Shown: piece by piece, positions 24,772-33,496 of the stretch | Layout of the letters: each line of letters starts with the position of its first letter | Numbering within the stretch: the first letter of the stretch is position 1 | Assembly: GCA_035456985.1 (NCBI GenBank) | Contig: DATICE010000162.1 | Location: 62,001 to 126,000 of the forward strand | Direction of reading: 5' to 3' | DNA: 64,000 nucleotides | DNA from: SG8-41 sp035456985 | GTDB lineage: Bacteria; Pseudomonadota; Gammaproteobacteria; Burkholderiales; SG8-41 | Position numbers and translations under genes: made by a program | Notes under the pieces: model-generated | The model's database searches: none | Seen by the model: the letters and a program-made list of their open reading frames with translations, nothing else | Told to the model about the DNA's origin: nothing

Positions 24772-26637
24772 TCATGCCTTGGTTGACGCCTGCGGCCGCC
24801 AGACCTGGCCGATCGAGACCTTTTCGAGCCGGCGGCGGCTGCCGTAGTAGAGGTTGACCATGGACCGCGAGACCATCACCGCGCTGAACTGCGACGTGAG
24901 TATCCCCAGACACAGCACCACTGCGAAACCTTTCACCGGCCCGGAGCCCAGCAGGAACAGGAAGAGCCCCGCGATGAGCGTGGTGAGATTCGAGTCGAGG
25001 ATCGTCCCCCACGCCCGGTCGTAGCCGGCGTGGATCGCCGCCTGCGGCGTGTTGCCGTTGCGCAGCTCCTCGCGGATGCGCTCGTTGATGAGCACGTTGG
25101 CGTCGATCGCCATGCCGATGGTGAGGGCAATGCCGGCCATGCCGGGCAGCGTCAGCGTCGCCTGCAGCATGGAAAGCAGCGCGATCAGGAACAGGACGTT
25201 GGCGGCAAGCGCGACGACCGAGAACACCCCGAACAACGTGTAGTAAGCGATCATGAACGCCGCGATCGCAATGAATCCGTACCAGGTGGAATGGAAGCCG
25301 ATCCGGATATTCTCGGCGCCGAGCGAGGGGCCGACCGTGCGTTCCTCGATGATCTCCATCGGCGCCGCGAGCGCACCGGCGCGCAGCAGGAGCGACACGT
25401 CGTGCGCCTCCTGCGTCGTCATGCGCCCGCTGATCTGCACGCGCCCACCCGGTATCTCGCTGCGGATCACGGGCGCCGTAACCACCTCGCCCTTGCCCTT
25501 CTCGAACAGCAGGATCGCCATGCGCTTGCCCACGTTCTCGCGCGTGACCTGGTGAAAGATGCGCGCGCCGGTGCCGTCGAGGCTGATGTGCACCGCCGGC
25601 TCGCCGGTCTGGTTGTCGAAGCCGGGCTGCGCGTCGTTGATCCGGTCGCCGGTCAGGACCACCTGCCTCCTCACCAGGATCGGCGCGCCGCCGCGTTCCA
25701 CGTAAAATTCGTCGCCGAAAGGCACCTGCCCCGCCTGCGCCGCCTGTATCGCCGCCGGATTGTTGGTCGCTTCGTCGTCCACCATCCTCACTTCCAGCGT
25801 CGCCGTGCGGCCGAGGATGTCCTTCGCCTTGGCGGTGTCCTGCACGCCGGGCAGCTGCACCACCACGCGGTCCGCGCCCTGCTGCTGGATGATGGGCTCG
25901 GCCACGCCCAGCTCGTTGACGCGGTTGCGCAGCGTCGTGATGTTCTGCTGCAGCGAGTAGTCCTGCGTCCTCTTCTGCGCCTCGGGCTTGAGCGTCGCGA
26001 CGATGCGGAATTCGCCGCCGTCGTCGACCGTCTTCAGCTCGAGATCCGGCAGGCTGCGCGACAGCTCCTGCAGACCCTTCTCGCGCGTCGACGAATCGCG
26101 GAAGCGCACTGCGATCGCCTGCCCCTCGCGCGCGACGCCGGTGTACTGGATCCGCTTCTCGCGCAGGTTGCTGCGGACATCGTTCAGCGTCGCTTCCAGC
26201 TTCTTCGCGATCGCCGCCTTCATGTCCACCTGCAGCAGGAAGTGCACGCCGCCGCGGAGATCGAGCCCCAGGTACATCGGCAGCGCGCCGATCGAAGCGA
26301 GCCAGCGCGGGCTGTTGGAGAGGAGATTCAGCGCGACGACGTAATCCTCCCCGAGCTGCGACTGCAGCAGGTCCTTGGCTTTCAGCTGGTTGTCGGTGTC
26401 GGAAAAACGCGCCTTGACGCTCGCCGCGTCGAGAAATACCCCGGCGGGCGCAATGCCCCCATTCTTGAGGATATCCTCGATGCGCCCCATCAAGGCGCTG
26501 TCGGACTTGAGCGTCGCCCGCTGCGGCTGCACCTGCACCGCCGGCACCTCGCCGTAGAAATTGGGCACCGTATAGAGCAAGCCCACCGCCAGCGCGACGG
26601 CGATCAGGATGTACTGCCAGAGGGAGTAGCGATTCAT
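24772..26637 (-). CDS. secD: Protein translocase subunit SecD
   Basis: A 621-residue SecD: TM1 at residues about 7-25, the P1 head with GLDLRGGVHFLLQVD, and the C-terminal RND bundle with IALTIGMAIDANVLINERIREE, whose Asp takes part in proton transfer. The length is typical of proteobacterial SecD. It is separated from yajC by about 95 bp that contain two repeat tracts in opposite orientation. Confidence 0.97.
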   Translation of the reverse strand: MNRYSLWQYILIAVALAVGLLYTVPNFYGEVPAVQVQPQRATLKSDSALMGRIEDILKNGGIAPAGVFLDAASVKARFSDTDNQLKAKDLLQSQLGEDYVVALNLLSNSPRWLASIGALPMYLGLDLRGGVHFLLQVDMKAAIAKKLEATLNDVRSNLREKRIQYTGVAREGQAIAVRFRDSSTREKGLQELSRSLPDLELKTVDDGGEFRIVATLKPEAQKRTQDYSLQQNITTLRNRVNELGVAEPIIQQQGADRVVVQLPGVQDTAKAKDILGRTATLEVRMVDDEATNNPAAIQAAQAGQVPFGDEFYVERGGAPILVRRQVVLTGDRINDAQPGFDNQTGEPAVHISLDGTGARIFHQVTRENVGKRMAILLFEKGKGEVVTAPVIRSEIPGGRVQISGRMTTQEAHDVSLLLRAGALAAPMEIIEERTVGPSLGAENIRIGFHSTWYGFIAIAAFMIAYYTLFGVFSVVALAANVLFLIALLSMLQATLTLPGMAGIALTIGMAIDANVLINERIREELRNGNTPQAAIHAGYDRAWGTILDSNLTTLIAGLFLFLLGSGPVKGFAVVLCLGILTSQFSAVMVSRSMVNLYYGSRRRLEKVSIGQVWRPQASTKA

Positions 26638-26645
26638 CGAACTGC

Positions 26646-26735
26646 GTGAATGGTGAGTAGTGAGCAGCGAGTAAACAAAACCACTAATCGACGATCCCGC
26701 CCAGTCGACTCACTTCTCACCACTCACTGCTTATT
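26646..26735. repeat. Paired inverted GTGAGTRGTGAG tracts between yajC and secD
   Basis: A tract on the plus strand at about 26646-26674 and a related one on the minus strand at about 26707-26735 match at roughly 13 of 16 positions when one is inverted. They could fold into an imperfect hairpin with a loop of about 30-40 nt. The minus-strand tract begins at the yajC stop TAA. It may modulate readthrough from yajC into secD. Confidence 0.45.
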
Positions 26736-27054
26736 GGATGTTCTTGAGGGTCCCCTTCGGCAGCACCAGCTGCACCGCCGGGCGCTGCACCTGGATCTCG
26801 ACGTTGTTGGCGATCTCGAGCGTGACGTAGCTGTCGCCGATCTTGCTGATGCGGCCGAGCATGCCGCCCGCCGCCACCACCTCGTCGCCCTTCTGCAGGG
26901 CTTCGATCATCGTCTTGTGCTCCTTCGCGCGCTTCATCTGCGGGCGGATCATCAGAAAGTAGAGCACGGCGAACATCAGCACGATCAGGATGATGCTTTC
27001 GAAACCGCCGCCTGGCGCGGGGGCGCCCTGGGCCCAGGCTGGATTGATCAACAT
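26731..27054 (-). CDS. yajC: Preprotein translocase subunit YajC
   Basis: A 107-residue single-TM protein starting MLINPAWAQG, with the membrane helix IILIVLMFAVLYFLMIRPQ and the cytoplasmic motif KGDEVVAAGGMLGRI. It associates with SecDF. The ATG at 27052-27054 matches the family N-terminus. It lies between tgt and secD in the usual order. Confidence 0.95.
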   Translation of the reverse strand: MLINPAWAQGAPAPGGGFESIILIVLMFAVLYFLMIRPQMKRAKEHKTMIEALQKGDEVVAAGGMLGRISKIGDSYVTLEIANNVEIQVQRPAVQLVLPKGTLKNIQ

Positions 27055-27106
27055 AGCGTCTCCGTGGTTCGGGCGGGCGCGGGAGCACCCGGAAAAATGG
27101 CGAATT

Positions 27107-28210
27107 CTACACCGATTTCCCCTGCGCCTGCTGGAAATCCGCGAGGAAATCGGCAAGCCGCGCGCTCTCGATGGCGGCGCGCAGTCCGCGCATGAGCTCC
27201 TGGTAGTAATGGAGATTGTGCAGCGTGTTGAGCCGCGCCCCCAGCATCTCGTTCACGCGCTGCAGGTGGTGCAGGTAGGCCCGGGTGAAGTGGCGGCAGG
27301 TGTAGCACGCGCATTCCTCGTCGAGCGGTTTGACCTCGTTCCGGTAGCGCGCGTTCCGCAGCTTCACCACGCCGCGGCGCGTGTAACACCAGCCGTTCCG
27401 CGCGTTGCGCGTGGGCAGCACGCAATCGAAGAGGTCGATGCCGGATGCGACCGCCGTCACGATGTCCTGCGGAGTGCCGACGCCCATCAGGTAGCGCGGC
27501 CGCTCCGCGGGCAGCTGCGGCGCGGTGTGGGCGAGCACCCGCAGCATCTCCCGCCTGGGCTCCCCCACCGACAGCCCGCCGATGGCATAGCCGTCGAAGC
27601 CGATATCCTTCAGGCCGGCAGCCGATTCGTCCCGCAGCGACTCGTGCACGCCGCCCTGCACGATGCCGAAGAGCGCATTGGCGTTGCCCTCGTGGGCGCG
27701 CCGGGAGCGCGCGGCCCAGCGCAGGGACAGCCGCATCGAGTCGCGCGCAACGTCAAACTCCGCGGGGTACGGCGTGCACTCGTCGAATACCATGACGATG
27801 TCGGCGGCGAGCGCGCGCTGGATGCGCATCGACTCCTCGGGCGTAAGAAAGCACGGGTCGCCGTCGACCGGTGACTGGAACCTCACGCCCTCCTCCGTGA
27901 TGCGCCGCAATGCGCCGAGGCTGTAGACCTGGTAGCCGCCGGAGTCTGTGAGGATCGGGCCGTCCCAGCCCATGAAGCGATGCAGCCCGCCGTGCGCCTC
28001 GATCACGCCGACCCCGGGACGGAGCCACAGGTGAAACGTGTTGCCCAGAACAATCTGCGCGCCGACCTCCTTCAGATCCTGCGGGCTCAGCGCCTTGACC
28101 GTGCCGTAGGTGCCGACCGGCATGAACGCCGGGGTGTCCACCCTGCCGTGCGGAAGCGTGAGCTTGCCGCGCCGCGCCGCGCCGTCAGTCGCCAGTATCT
28201 GGAAATGCAT
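27107..28210 (-). CDS. tgt: Queuine tRNA-ribosyltransferase
   Basis: A 367-residue TIM-barrel enzyme that exchanges guanine-34 for preQ1 in tRNAs with GUN anticodons. Catalytic Asp appears in ILTDSGGYQVYSLG, the second Asp in DLFDCVLPTRNARNG, and the zinc site in ECACYTCRHF plus a downstream His. It follows queA by 33 nt, so the two queuosine genes are co-transcribed. Confidence 0.97.
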   Translation of the reverse strand: MHFQILATDGAARRGKLTLPHGRVDTPAFMPVGTYGTVKALSPQDLKEVGAQIVLGNTFHLWLRPGVGVIEAHGGLHRFMGWDGPILTDSGGYQVYSLGALRRITEEGVRFQSPVDGDPCFLTPEESMRIQRALAADIVMVFDECTPYPAEFDVARDSMRLSLRWAARSRRAHEGNANALFGIVQGGVHESLRDESAAGLKDIGFDGYAIGGLSVGEPRREMLRVLAHTAPQLPAERPRYLMGVGTPQDIVTAVASGIDLFDCVLPTRNARNGWCYTRRGVVKLRNARYRNEVKPLDEECACYTCRHFTRAYLHHLQRVNEMLGARLNTLHNLHYYQELMRGLRAAIESARLADFLADFQQAQGKSV

Positions 28211-28226
28211 CGAGGCTGCTCATCGC

Positions 28227-28250
28227 CCGTTACTCCGCACTCATCACTGT
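28227..28250 (-). repeat. Stop-anchored tract at the queA 3' end
   Basis: Read on the minus strand, the queA stop lies inside ACAGTGATGAGTGCGGAGTA, with tandem TGA TGA and further out-of-frame stops. It matches the tract type described at 12579 and 26707. Confidence 0.4.
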
Positions 28251-29269
28251 CGTTCGATGAGCATCGCGTCGCCGTAGCTGTAGAAGCGGTAGCGGCGCTC
28301 GCTCGCGTGGCGGTACGCGCGGCGGATATTATCCATGCCGCCGAACGCCGACACCAGCATCAGCAGCGTCGACCGCGGCAGGTGGAAGTTGGTAAGCAGC
28401 CGCTCGACCACGCGGAAGCGATAGCCGGGAAGAATGAAGAGCCGGGTCTCGTCGCGGCCGCATTTCAGCTCACCGCCGGCCGCCGCGCTCTCAAGCGCGC
28501 GCAGCGTCGTCGTCCCGACCGCCAGCACCTGCCCGCCGCCAGCGCGCGCCCGGTTGATGGCGTCCACCGCCGTCTGCGGCACGTCGTACCATTCCGCGTG
28601 CATCTCATGGTGCGCGAGGTCCTGAGAGCGCACGGGCTGAAAGGTGCCGGCGCCCACGTGGAGCGTGATAAAAGCGACCGCAGCGCCCCGATCGCGCAGC
28701 GTCTGCAGCAGGGCGTCGTCGAAATGCAGGCCGGCGGTCGGGGCGGCGACGGCGCCCGGCTCGCGCGCGTACACGGTTTGATAGCGCTCCACGTCGCTTC
28801 CGCCTGCGGCGCGCGTAATGTACATCGGCAGCGGAACCGCGCCATGGCGCTCGAGCAGCGCCAGCGCGTCCTCGCACCTCTCGAAGCGCAGCCGGAAAAA
28901 CTCGCGCTCGCGGTCCAGCACGGTCGCCTCGATCGCGTCGGCGAGCACCAGCGTGCTCCCGACCCGCGTCGGGTGGTTTGCGCCGATCTGCGCCAGTACC
29001 TCGCCGCCGGACAGGACGCGCTCGACCATCACCTCGACCCGTCCGCCGGTCTTCTTGTGTCCGGCGAGTCGCGCCTTGATGACGCGCGTGTCGTTCGCCA
29101 CCACGACGTCGCCGGGCGCGACGAGGTCGACGATTTCGCGGAACTGCCGGTCTGACAGCGCGCCGGTCCTGCCGTCGAGTTGCAGGAGCCGGCTCGCGCC
29201 GCGCTCCGCCGGCGGAAACTGCGCGATCAGCTCCTGCGGAAGCGCGTAATCGAAATCGTCCAGGCGCAT
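28244..29269 (-). CDS. queA: tRNA preQ1(34) S-adenosylmethionine ribosyltransferase-isomerase
   Basis: A 341-residue QueA starting MRLDDFDYALPQELIAQ, with the conserved blocks RVGSTLVLADAIEATV, PTAGLHFDDALL and LTNFHLPRSTLLMLVSAFGG. It transfers the ribosyl part of SAM to preQ1 in tRNA. The ATG at 29267-29269 fits the family N-terminus but has no Shine-Dalgarno; a TATAAT ends 6 nt upstream, suggesting a leaderless mRNA. Confidence 0.97.
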   Translation of the reverse strand: MRLDDFDYALPQELIAQFPPAERGASRLLQLDGRTGALSDRQFREIVDLVAPGDVVVANDTRVIKARLAGHKKTGGRVEVMVERVLSGGEVLAQIGANHPTRVGSTLVLADAIEATVLDREREFFRLRFERCEDALALLERHGAVPLPMYITRAAGGSDVERYQTVYAREPGAVAAPTAGLHFDDALLQTLRDRGAAVAFITLHVGAGTFQPVRSQDLAHHEMHAEWYDVPQTAVDAINRARAGGGQVLAVGTTTLRALESAAAGGELKCGRDETRLFILPGYRFRVVERLLTNFHLPRSTLLMLVSAFGGMDNIRRAYRHASERRYRFYSYGDAMLIERQ

Positions 29270-29275
29270 GCCCGG

Positions 29276-29281
29276 ATTATA
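29276..29281 (-). promoter_or_regulatory. Consensus -10 immediately upstream of queA
   Basis: TATAAT on the minus strand ends 6 nt before the queA ATG. Initiation 6-7 nt downstream would start the RNA at or next to the start codon. No good -35 is visible at 16-18 nt. Confidence 0.4.
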
Positions 29282-29331
29282 GGAGAGCGCGAATCGTGGA
29301 TCGTGATTCGGCAGCGCGGCGCCCGGTTTCG

Positions 29332-29360
29332 TTGTTGGAGAATCCGGATTGCGGGATAAT
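29332..29360 (+). promoter_or_regulatory. Promoter of the tRNA-Leu gene
   Basis: TTGTTG at 29332-29337 and GATAAT at 29355-29360 are 17 nt apart, followed by a GC-rich discriminator (CTGCCCCGC) typical of stringently controlled stable-RNA promoters. The mature tRNA starts at 29376. Confidence 0.6.
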
Positions 29361-29375
29361 CTGCCCCGCACTCCA

Positions 29376-29462
29376 GCCGGGATGGCGGAATTGGTAGACG
29401 CACGGGACTCAAAATCCCGCGGTGGCGACACCATGAGAGTTCGATTCTCTCTCCCGGCACCA
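29376..29462 (+). tRNA. tRNA-Leu (anticodon CAA)
   Basis: An 87-nt tRNA with encoded CCA. Acceptor arms GCCGGGA (29376-29382) and TCCCGGC (29452-29458) pair perfectly. The anticodon stem CGGGA/TCCCG encloses the loop CTCAAAA, giving anticodon CAA (reads UUG). A long class II variable arm is followed by the T arm GAGAG-TTCGATT-CTCTC. Confidence 0.97.
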
Positions 29463-29545
29463 TCACGATTGTTTCACGTTTCAGGTTGGAGCGGATTGCG
29501 GTTCGAGGGTTTGGACCTTGAACTTCGTGCGGCGGTCGTCGCCGA

Positions 29546-31168
29546 TCAGGCGGCCGGCACGGCGCCGCTCACCACCACCCGGTTGCGCCCGGCCTTCTTC
29601 GCCTCGTAGAGCGCTTCGTCAGCTGCCCGCAGCAGCGCTTCCGGGTTGTCGGCGTGCTGCGGGAAAATCGCGATCCCGAATGACGCCGTGACGGCGTCGA
29701 GCCGATGGCCGCCTTGCTCGAGGCGCAGCGCTGCGATGCCGCGGCGTATCCTCTCCGCCCGTTCCACCGCCACTTCCAGCGTCGTCTCCGGCAGGACCAC
29801 CGCAAGCTCCTCGCCTCCGTAGCGGCAGCCGATGTCGGAGCCGCGCACGTGCTCGCGGATCACGTCCGCGACCCGCTTGAGGACGAGATCTCCGGCCTCG
29901 TGGCCCCAGGTGTCGTTGAAGCGCTTGAAGTGGTCGATGTCCGCGAGAATCGCTGCGACCGGCGTGCGGTTGCGGCGCGCTTTCAGCAGCTCCCGTCCGA
30001 GCAGCTCCCACAGGTAGCGCCGGTTGTGCAGCCCGGTGAGCGGATCAGTGATCGCCAGCTCGCGGGTCTCCCGCAGCGCCTTCTGCAGCTCCGCCTCGCG
30101 CTCCTGCAGCGACTGCGCCATCTGGTCGAATGCGTCGCCCAGGCGAGAAATCTCCTCGCGGCCGCCCGGCAACCCGGTGCGCGCGGTGAGGTCGCCTGCC
30201 TGGACACGGCGCGCGACATCGAGGAGCTTCCGCAGGTTGCGCAACACCATCAACTCCGCCCCGTACCATCCGCCGATCAGCAGCAGCATCGTGACCGCCA
30301 CCAGGCTGCCGAGCGTCTTGATGAATGTCGCGCGCGCCTCCGAATAGATCACGCCTTGGTGGACGCCGACCATGACACGCAACGCCGGAGTGCCGTCGGA
30401 GTTCTCCCATACGCCCTCGATCGCGTAGACGCGCGGCGCGCCGGCCGCGTCAGTCGTCTCGAGCACGCCGCTTATCGCGGCGACCCCCGGCTGGCTCAGT
30501 CGCGGCTCGGAGAGGCTGGATCCGATGCGCGCCCCCGGCGCCGGGACCTGGGCAAGCACGATGCCATCGCGATCGAGCAGCGTCACCACGGCGCCGAGCG
30601 GCCTGCGCGACGCGCCGGCAAACTCGCCGAGCGGCTTGAGATCGAGCCGCGCAAACAGCACGGCGACGACTTCGCCGTCCGCATCCTGCACCGGCTGGCC
30701 GAGATCGATGCCGTCTCCGCCGGTGGCACGGCCCGCGTGGTAGCCTCCGACCGAGAGTCTGCCGCTTTCGACCGCCTCCCGGAAATACGGGCGATCGCTC
30801 ACGTTGACGCCGTCGTCCCACGCCCTCGCATCGCAATGAAGGTCGCCGCTCGCAAGGTACATGCCGAGCGAGTGGTAGCGCTCCCGATCGGCCCGCATCA
30901 GATCATGGAAGTGCTCGTGGCAGGCCTGCCGGTCGCGCAGCAGCGCGGGCACCGCGCCCGCGGACGCGATCAGCAGCTGGTGCGCGCGCTCCACAGTCTG
31001 CTCAACGCGCGCGGCCACCAGCCTGGCGTATTGCCGCAGCTCCTCGCGCGCATGGCTTTCCGCCAGGTAGCGTTGCTCGAGCGCCCCGTAGACCATCAGC
31101 GCCAGGGCGGGGACTGCAGAGAGCACCACCACTATGGCGACGCGCCCGCGAGTGCTCAGGTTCTTCAC
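29546..31168 (-). CDS. Membrane-bound diguanylate cyclase with periplasmic sensor and HAMP
   Basis: A 540-residue protein: TM1 (about 10-28), a periplasmic dCache/CHASE-like sensor (about 30-285, with SDRPYFREAVESGR), TM2 (about 288-308), HAMP (about 310-365) and a GGDEF domain (about 370-535). The active site is RYGGEEL and an RGSD product-inhibition site lies 5 residues before it, so an active, feedback-regulated cyclic di-GMP synthase is expected. DIDHFKRFNDTWGHEAGD is the metal and substrate region. It is 10 nt upstream of the panC stop but otherwise independent. Confidence 0.93.
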   Translation of the reverse strand: MKNLSTRGRVAIVVVLSAVPALALMVYGALEQRYLAESHAREELRQYARLVAARVEQTVERAHQLLIASAGAVPALLRDRQACHEHFHDLMRADRERYHSLGMYLASGDLHCDARAWDDGVNVSDRPYFREAVESGRLSVGGYHAGRATGGDGIDLGQPVQDADGEVVAVLFARLDLKPLGEFAGASRRPLGAVVTLLDRDGIVLAQVPAPGARIGSSLSEPRLSQPGVAAISGVLETTDAAGAPRVYAIEGVWENSDGTPALRVMVGVHQGVIYSEARATFIKTLGSLVAVTMLLLIGGWYGAELMVLRNLRKLLDVARRVQAGDLTARTGLPGGREEISRLGDAFDQMAQSLQEREAELQKALRETRELAITDPLTGLHNRRYLWELLGRELLKARRNRTPVAAILADIDHFKRFNDTWGHEAGDLVLKRVADVIREHVRGSDIGCRYGGEELAVVLPETTLEVAVERAERIRRGIAALRLEQGGHRLDAVTASFGIAIFPQHADNPEALLRAADEALYEAKKAGRNRVVVSGAVPAA

Positions 31169-31178
31169 GGTCCGCCGT

Positions 31179-32012
31179 TCAGCGCAGCGTCACCTCAGCA
31201 TTGTCGATCAGCCGCGTGCGGCCGAGCCGGGCCGCGGCCAGGATGACGAGTTCGCGATCGCGCTCGGAGGGCTGGCGCAGGTCCGCCCGGCGGCGCACCG
31301 CGATGTAGTCGGGCTGCCAGCCGTGGCGCGTGAGCTCGGCCATCGACTGCTGGTCGATGCGCTGGAAATCGCGCGCGCCTCTCTCCATCTCCGCCTGCGC
31401 CTGCTTCAGGATGGCGTACAAACGGGGCGCCTCCTTGCGCTCCTGCGCGGACAGGTAGGCATTGCGCGAGGACAGCGCGAGCCCGTCATCGGCCCTGACG
31501 GTTTCCGCCGGAATGATCTCGATGGGCAGCGCGAACTGCTTCACCATGTCCCGCAGTACAAGATATTGCTGGTAGTCCTTCTTGCCGAAGATCGCCGAGT
31601 GGGGCATCACCAGGTTGAAAAGCTTGAGCACCACCGTCGCGACGCCCCGGAAATGCCCGGGGCGGTGCGCGCCCTCCAGGATGTACTGGAGGTCCGAAGG
31701 CTCGACCACGAAGGTTTGCTGCTCGGGATAGATTTCCTTTTCGTCCGGCACGAACACGACGTCCACGCCGGCCGCCTTGAGCCGCGCGCAGTCGGCCTCG
31801 AGTGTGCGCGGATAGCGGTCGAAGTCTTCGCGCGGGCCGAACTGCAGGCGGTTGACGAAGATGCTGACCACCGTGCACGCCGCGCGCGGCTTGGCGATAT
31901 CGATCAACTGGATGTGGCCGTCGTGCAGGTTGCCCATGGTCGGCACGAACACGTTGTTCGGCACGCGCTGCAGGCGCGCGCGCAGGTCGGAGGCGGAGTG
32001 GATGACGTCCAC
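31179..32012 (-). CDS. panC: Pantothenate synthetase
   Basis: A 277-residue pantoate-beta-alanine ligase. It has PTMGNLHDGHIQLI (the HIGH-like ATP site), FVNRLQFGPREDFDRYPR, the pantoate site GHFRGVATVV, and SSRNAYLS near the KMSKS position. It starts at a GTG that overlaps the panB stop by one base, so it is coupled to panB. Pantothenate synthesis in the window lacks panD. Confidence 0.96.
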   Translation of the reverse strand: MDVIHSASDLRARLQRVPNNVFVPTMGNLHDGHIQLIDIAKPRAACTVVSIFVNRLQFGPREDFDRYPRTLEADCARLKAAGVDVVFVPDEKEIYPEQQTFVVEPSDLQYILEGAHRPGHFRGVATVVLKLFNLVMPHSAIFGKKDYQQYLVLRDMVKQFALPIEIIPAETVRADDGLALSSRNAYLSAQERKEAPRLYAILKQAQAEMERGARDFQRIDQQSMAELTRHGWQPDYIAVRRRADLRQPSERDRELVILAAARLGRTRLIDNAEVTLR

Positions 32013-32803
32013 TAGAACGAGTGTTCGGGCCCGGGGAACGTGCGCGCCTTGACTTCCTTGACGTAGAGCTCGACCGCGCCCTGGATCGTGCCCGTCGTGC
32101 GCATGAAATTCTTGACGAACTTCGCCTTCCGGCCGGGAAAGACGTCGAGCATGTCGTGCAGCACCAGCACCTGTCCCGAGCAGTCCACGCCGGCACCGAT
32201 GCCGATGGTCGGAATCGTGAGCGCTTCCGTGACCGCGCCGGCGAGCGCCGCGGGAATCGCCTCCAGCACGATCATTCCGGCGCCGGCCTGCTCGATCAGC
32301 TTCGCCTCCTTGATCAGTTGCTGGCCCGCGTCCTCGCCCCGCCCCTGCACCCGGTAGCCACCAAGAGCATGCACCGACTGGGGGGTGAGCCCCAGGTGCC
32401 CGCATACGGGGATGCCGCGATCGACGAGAAACTCGATGGTGTCCAGCATCGGCCGGCCACCCTCGATCTTCACCATGTGGCCCCCAGCCGCCATGAGCTC
32501 CGCGGCGTTGTGAAACGCGTCCTGCGGCGAGACCTGGAAGGTGGCGAACGGCATGTCCGCGATGACGAATGCGCGCTTCGAGCCGCGCGCGACGCACTGG
32601 GTGTGGTAGACCATGTCGCGCAGCGTCACGGGGAGCGTCGACTCGTGCCCCTGCAGCACGTTGCCGAGCGAGTCCCCGATGAGCAGCGAGTCGACGCCGG
32701 CCGCCTCGAGCACCGCGGCGAAGCTCGCGTCGTAGCAGGTGAGCATCGCGATCCGGTTGCCTTCCTGCGCCATCTTCTGCAACGTCGTGAGCGTGATCCG
32801 CAT
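32012..32803 (-). CDS. panB: 3-methyl-2-oxobutanoate hydroxymethyltransferase
   Basis: A 263-residue TIM-barrel enzyme making ketopantoate from 2-oxoisovalerate and methylenetetrahydrofolate. Conserved blocks are MLTCYDASFA, GDSLGNVLQGHESTLPVT (metal Asp and signature) and GHLGLTPQS. The catalytic Glu lies in MIVLEAIP. It is 18 nt downstream of the deoxynucleoside kinase gene and coupled to panC. Confidence 0.96.
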   Translation of the reverse strand: MRITLTTLQKMAQEGNRIAMLTCYDASFAAVLEAAGVDSLLIGDSLGNVLQGHESTLPVTLRDMVYHTQCVARGSKRAFVIADMPFATFQVSPQDAFHNAAELMAAGGHMVKIEGGRPMLDTIEFLVDRGIPVCGHLGLTPQSVHALGGYRVQGRGEDAGQQLIKEAKLIEQAGAGMIVLEAIPAALAGAVTEALTIPTIGIGAGVDCSGQVLVLHDMLDVFPGRKAKFVKNFMRTTGTIQGAVELYVKEVKARTFPGPEHSF

Positions 32804-32821
32804 GTCGAACCCCTGTTTGAG

Positions 32822-33472
32822 CTAGCTGCCCAGGCTGAAGAACTCGCGCGGGCCCCGCATCGCGATAACGCGCTGCAACAATAAATCAAAATCGCCGGGC
32901 TGATCAACAAAATTCAGGTTTTCGGAGTTAACGGTCAGCACCGGCGCGGCGTCGTACTGATGGAAGAACCGCGCGTAGGACTCCGCGAGCTCGACCAGAT
33001 ACTCGTCCGGAATGTTGCGCTCGTAGGCGACTCCGCGGCGGCGCACGCGCTCGATCAGCGTCGCGGGCGAGGCCTGCAGATAGATCACGAGGTCGGGAAC
33101 CGGCGCCTGGGGCTTCAACTGCGCCCAGACCTGGCGGTAGAGCGCGAACTCATCGTCGCTCAGGGTGAGCCGCGCGAAGAGCGCGTCCTTGTCGATCATG
33201 AAATCCGCCACGGTAAGCCCCGCGAAGAGATCCGGCTGCGAGAGCCTGCGCACCTGGGCGGAGCGCTGGAACAGGAAATAGAGCTGGGCCGGCAGCGCAT
33301 AGCGCGCGCGGTCCTGGTAGAAGCCGGGGAGGAACGGATTGGCATCGGGATCCTCGAGCAGCGCCAGGCCTCCCGTGCGCTCGCCCATCACGCGCGCGAG
33401 GCTCGTCTTGCCCGCGCCGACGGGGCCTTCGACCACGATGTAGCGGTATTTTTCGGGCAGCCTCGCGCTCAT
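32822..33472 (-). CDS. Deoxynucleoside kinase family protein
   Basis: A 216-residue dNK/dGK-type kinase: P-loop VEGPVGAGKTSLAR at residues about 13-26, DRxRYALPAQLYFLFQRS substrate region, DFMIDKDALFA, and an arginine-rich LID with RVRRRGVAYE. It salvages deoxynucleosides by phosphorylation; the exact base preference is not evident. This gene commonly lies between folK and panB in betaproteobacteria. Confidence 0.9.
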   Translation of the reverse strand: MSARLPEKYRYIVVEGPVGAGKTSLARVMGERTGGLALLEDPDANPFLPGFYQDRARYALPAQLYFLFQRSAQVRRLSQPDLFAGLTVADFMIDKDALFARLTLSDDEFALYRQVWAQLKPQAPVPDLVIYLQASPATLIERVRRRGVAYERNIPDEYLVELAESYARFFHQYDAAPVLTVNSENLNFVDQPGDFDLLLQRVIAMRGPREFFSLGS

Positions 33473-33496
33473 TTCATGACTCGCCCGCCCCGCGGT

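Noticed and set aside
29376..29462. Integration site for a mobile element at tRNA-Leu
   Set aside because: No integrase, no duplicated tRNA 3' end and core genes on both sides.
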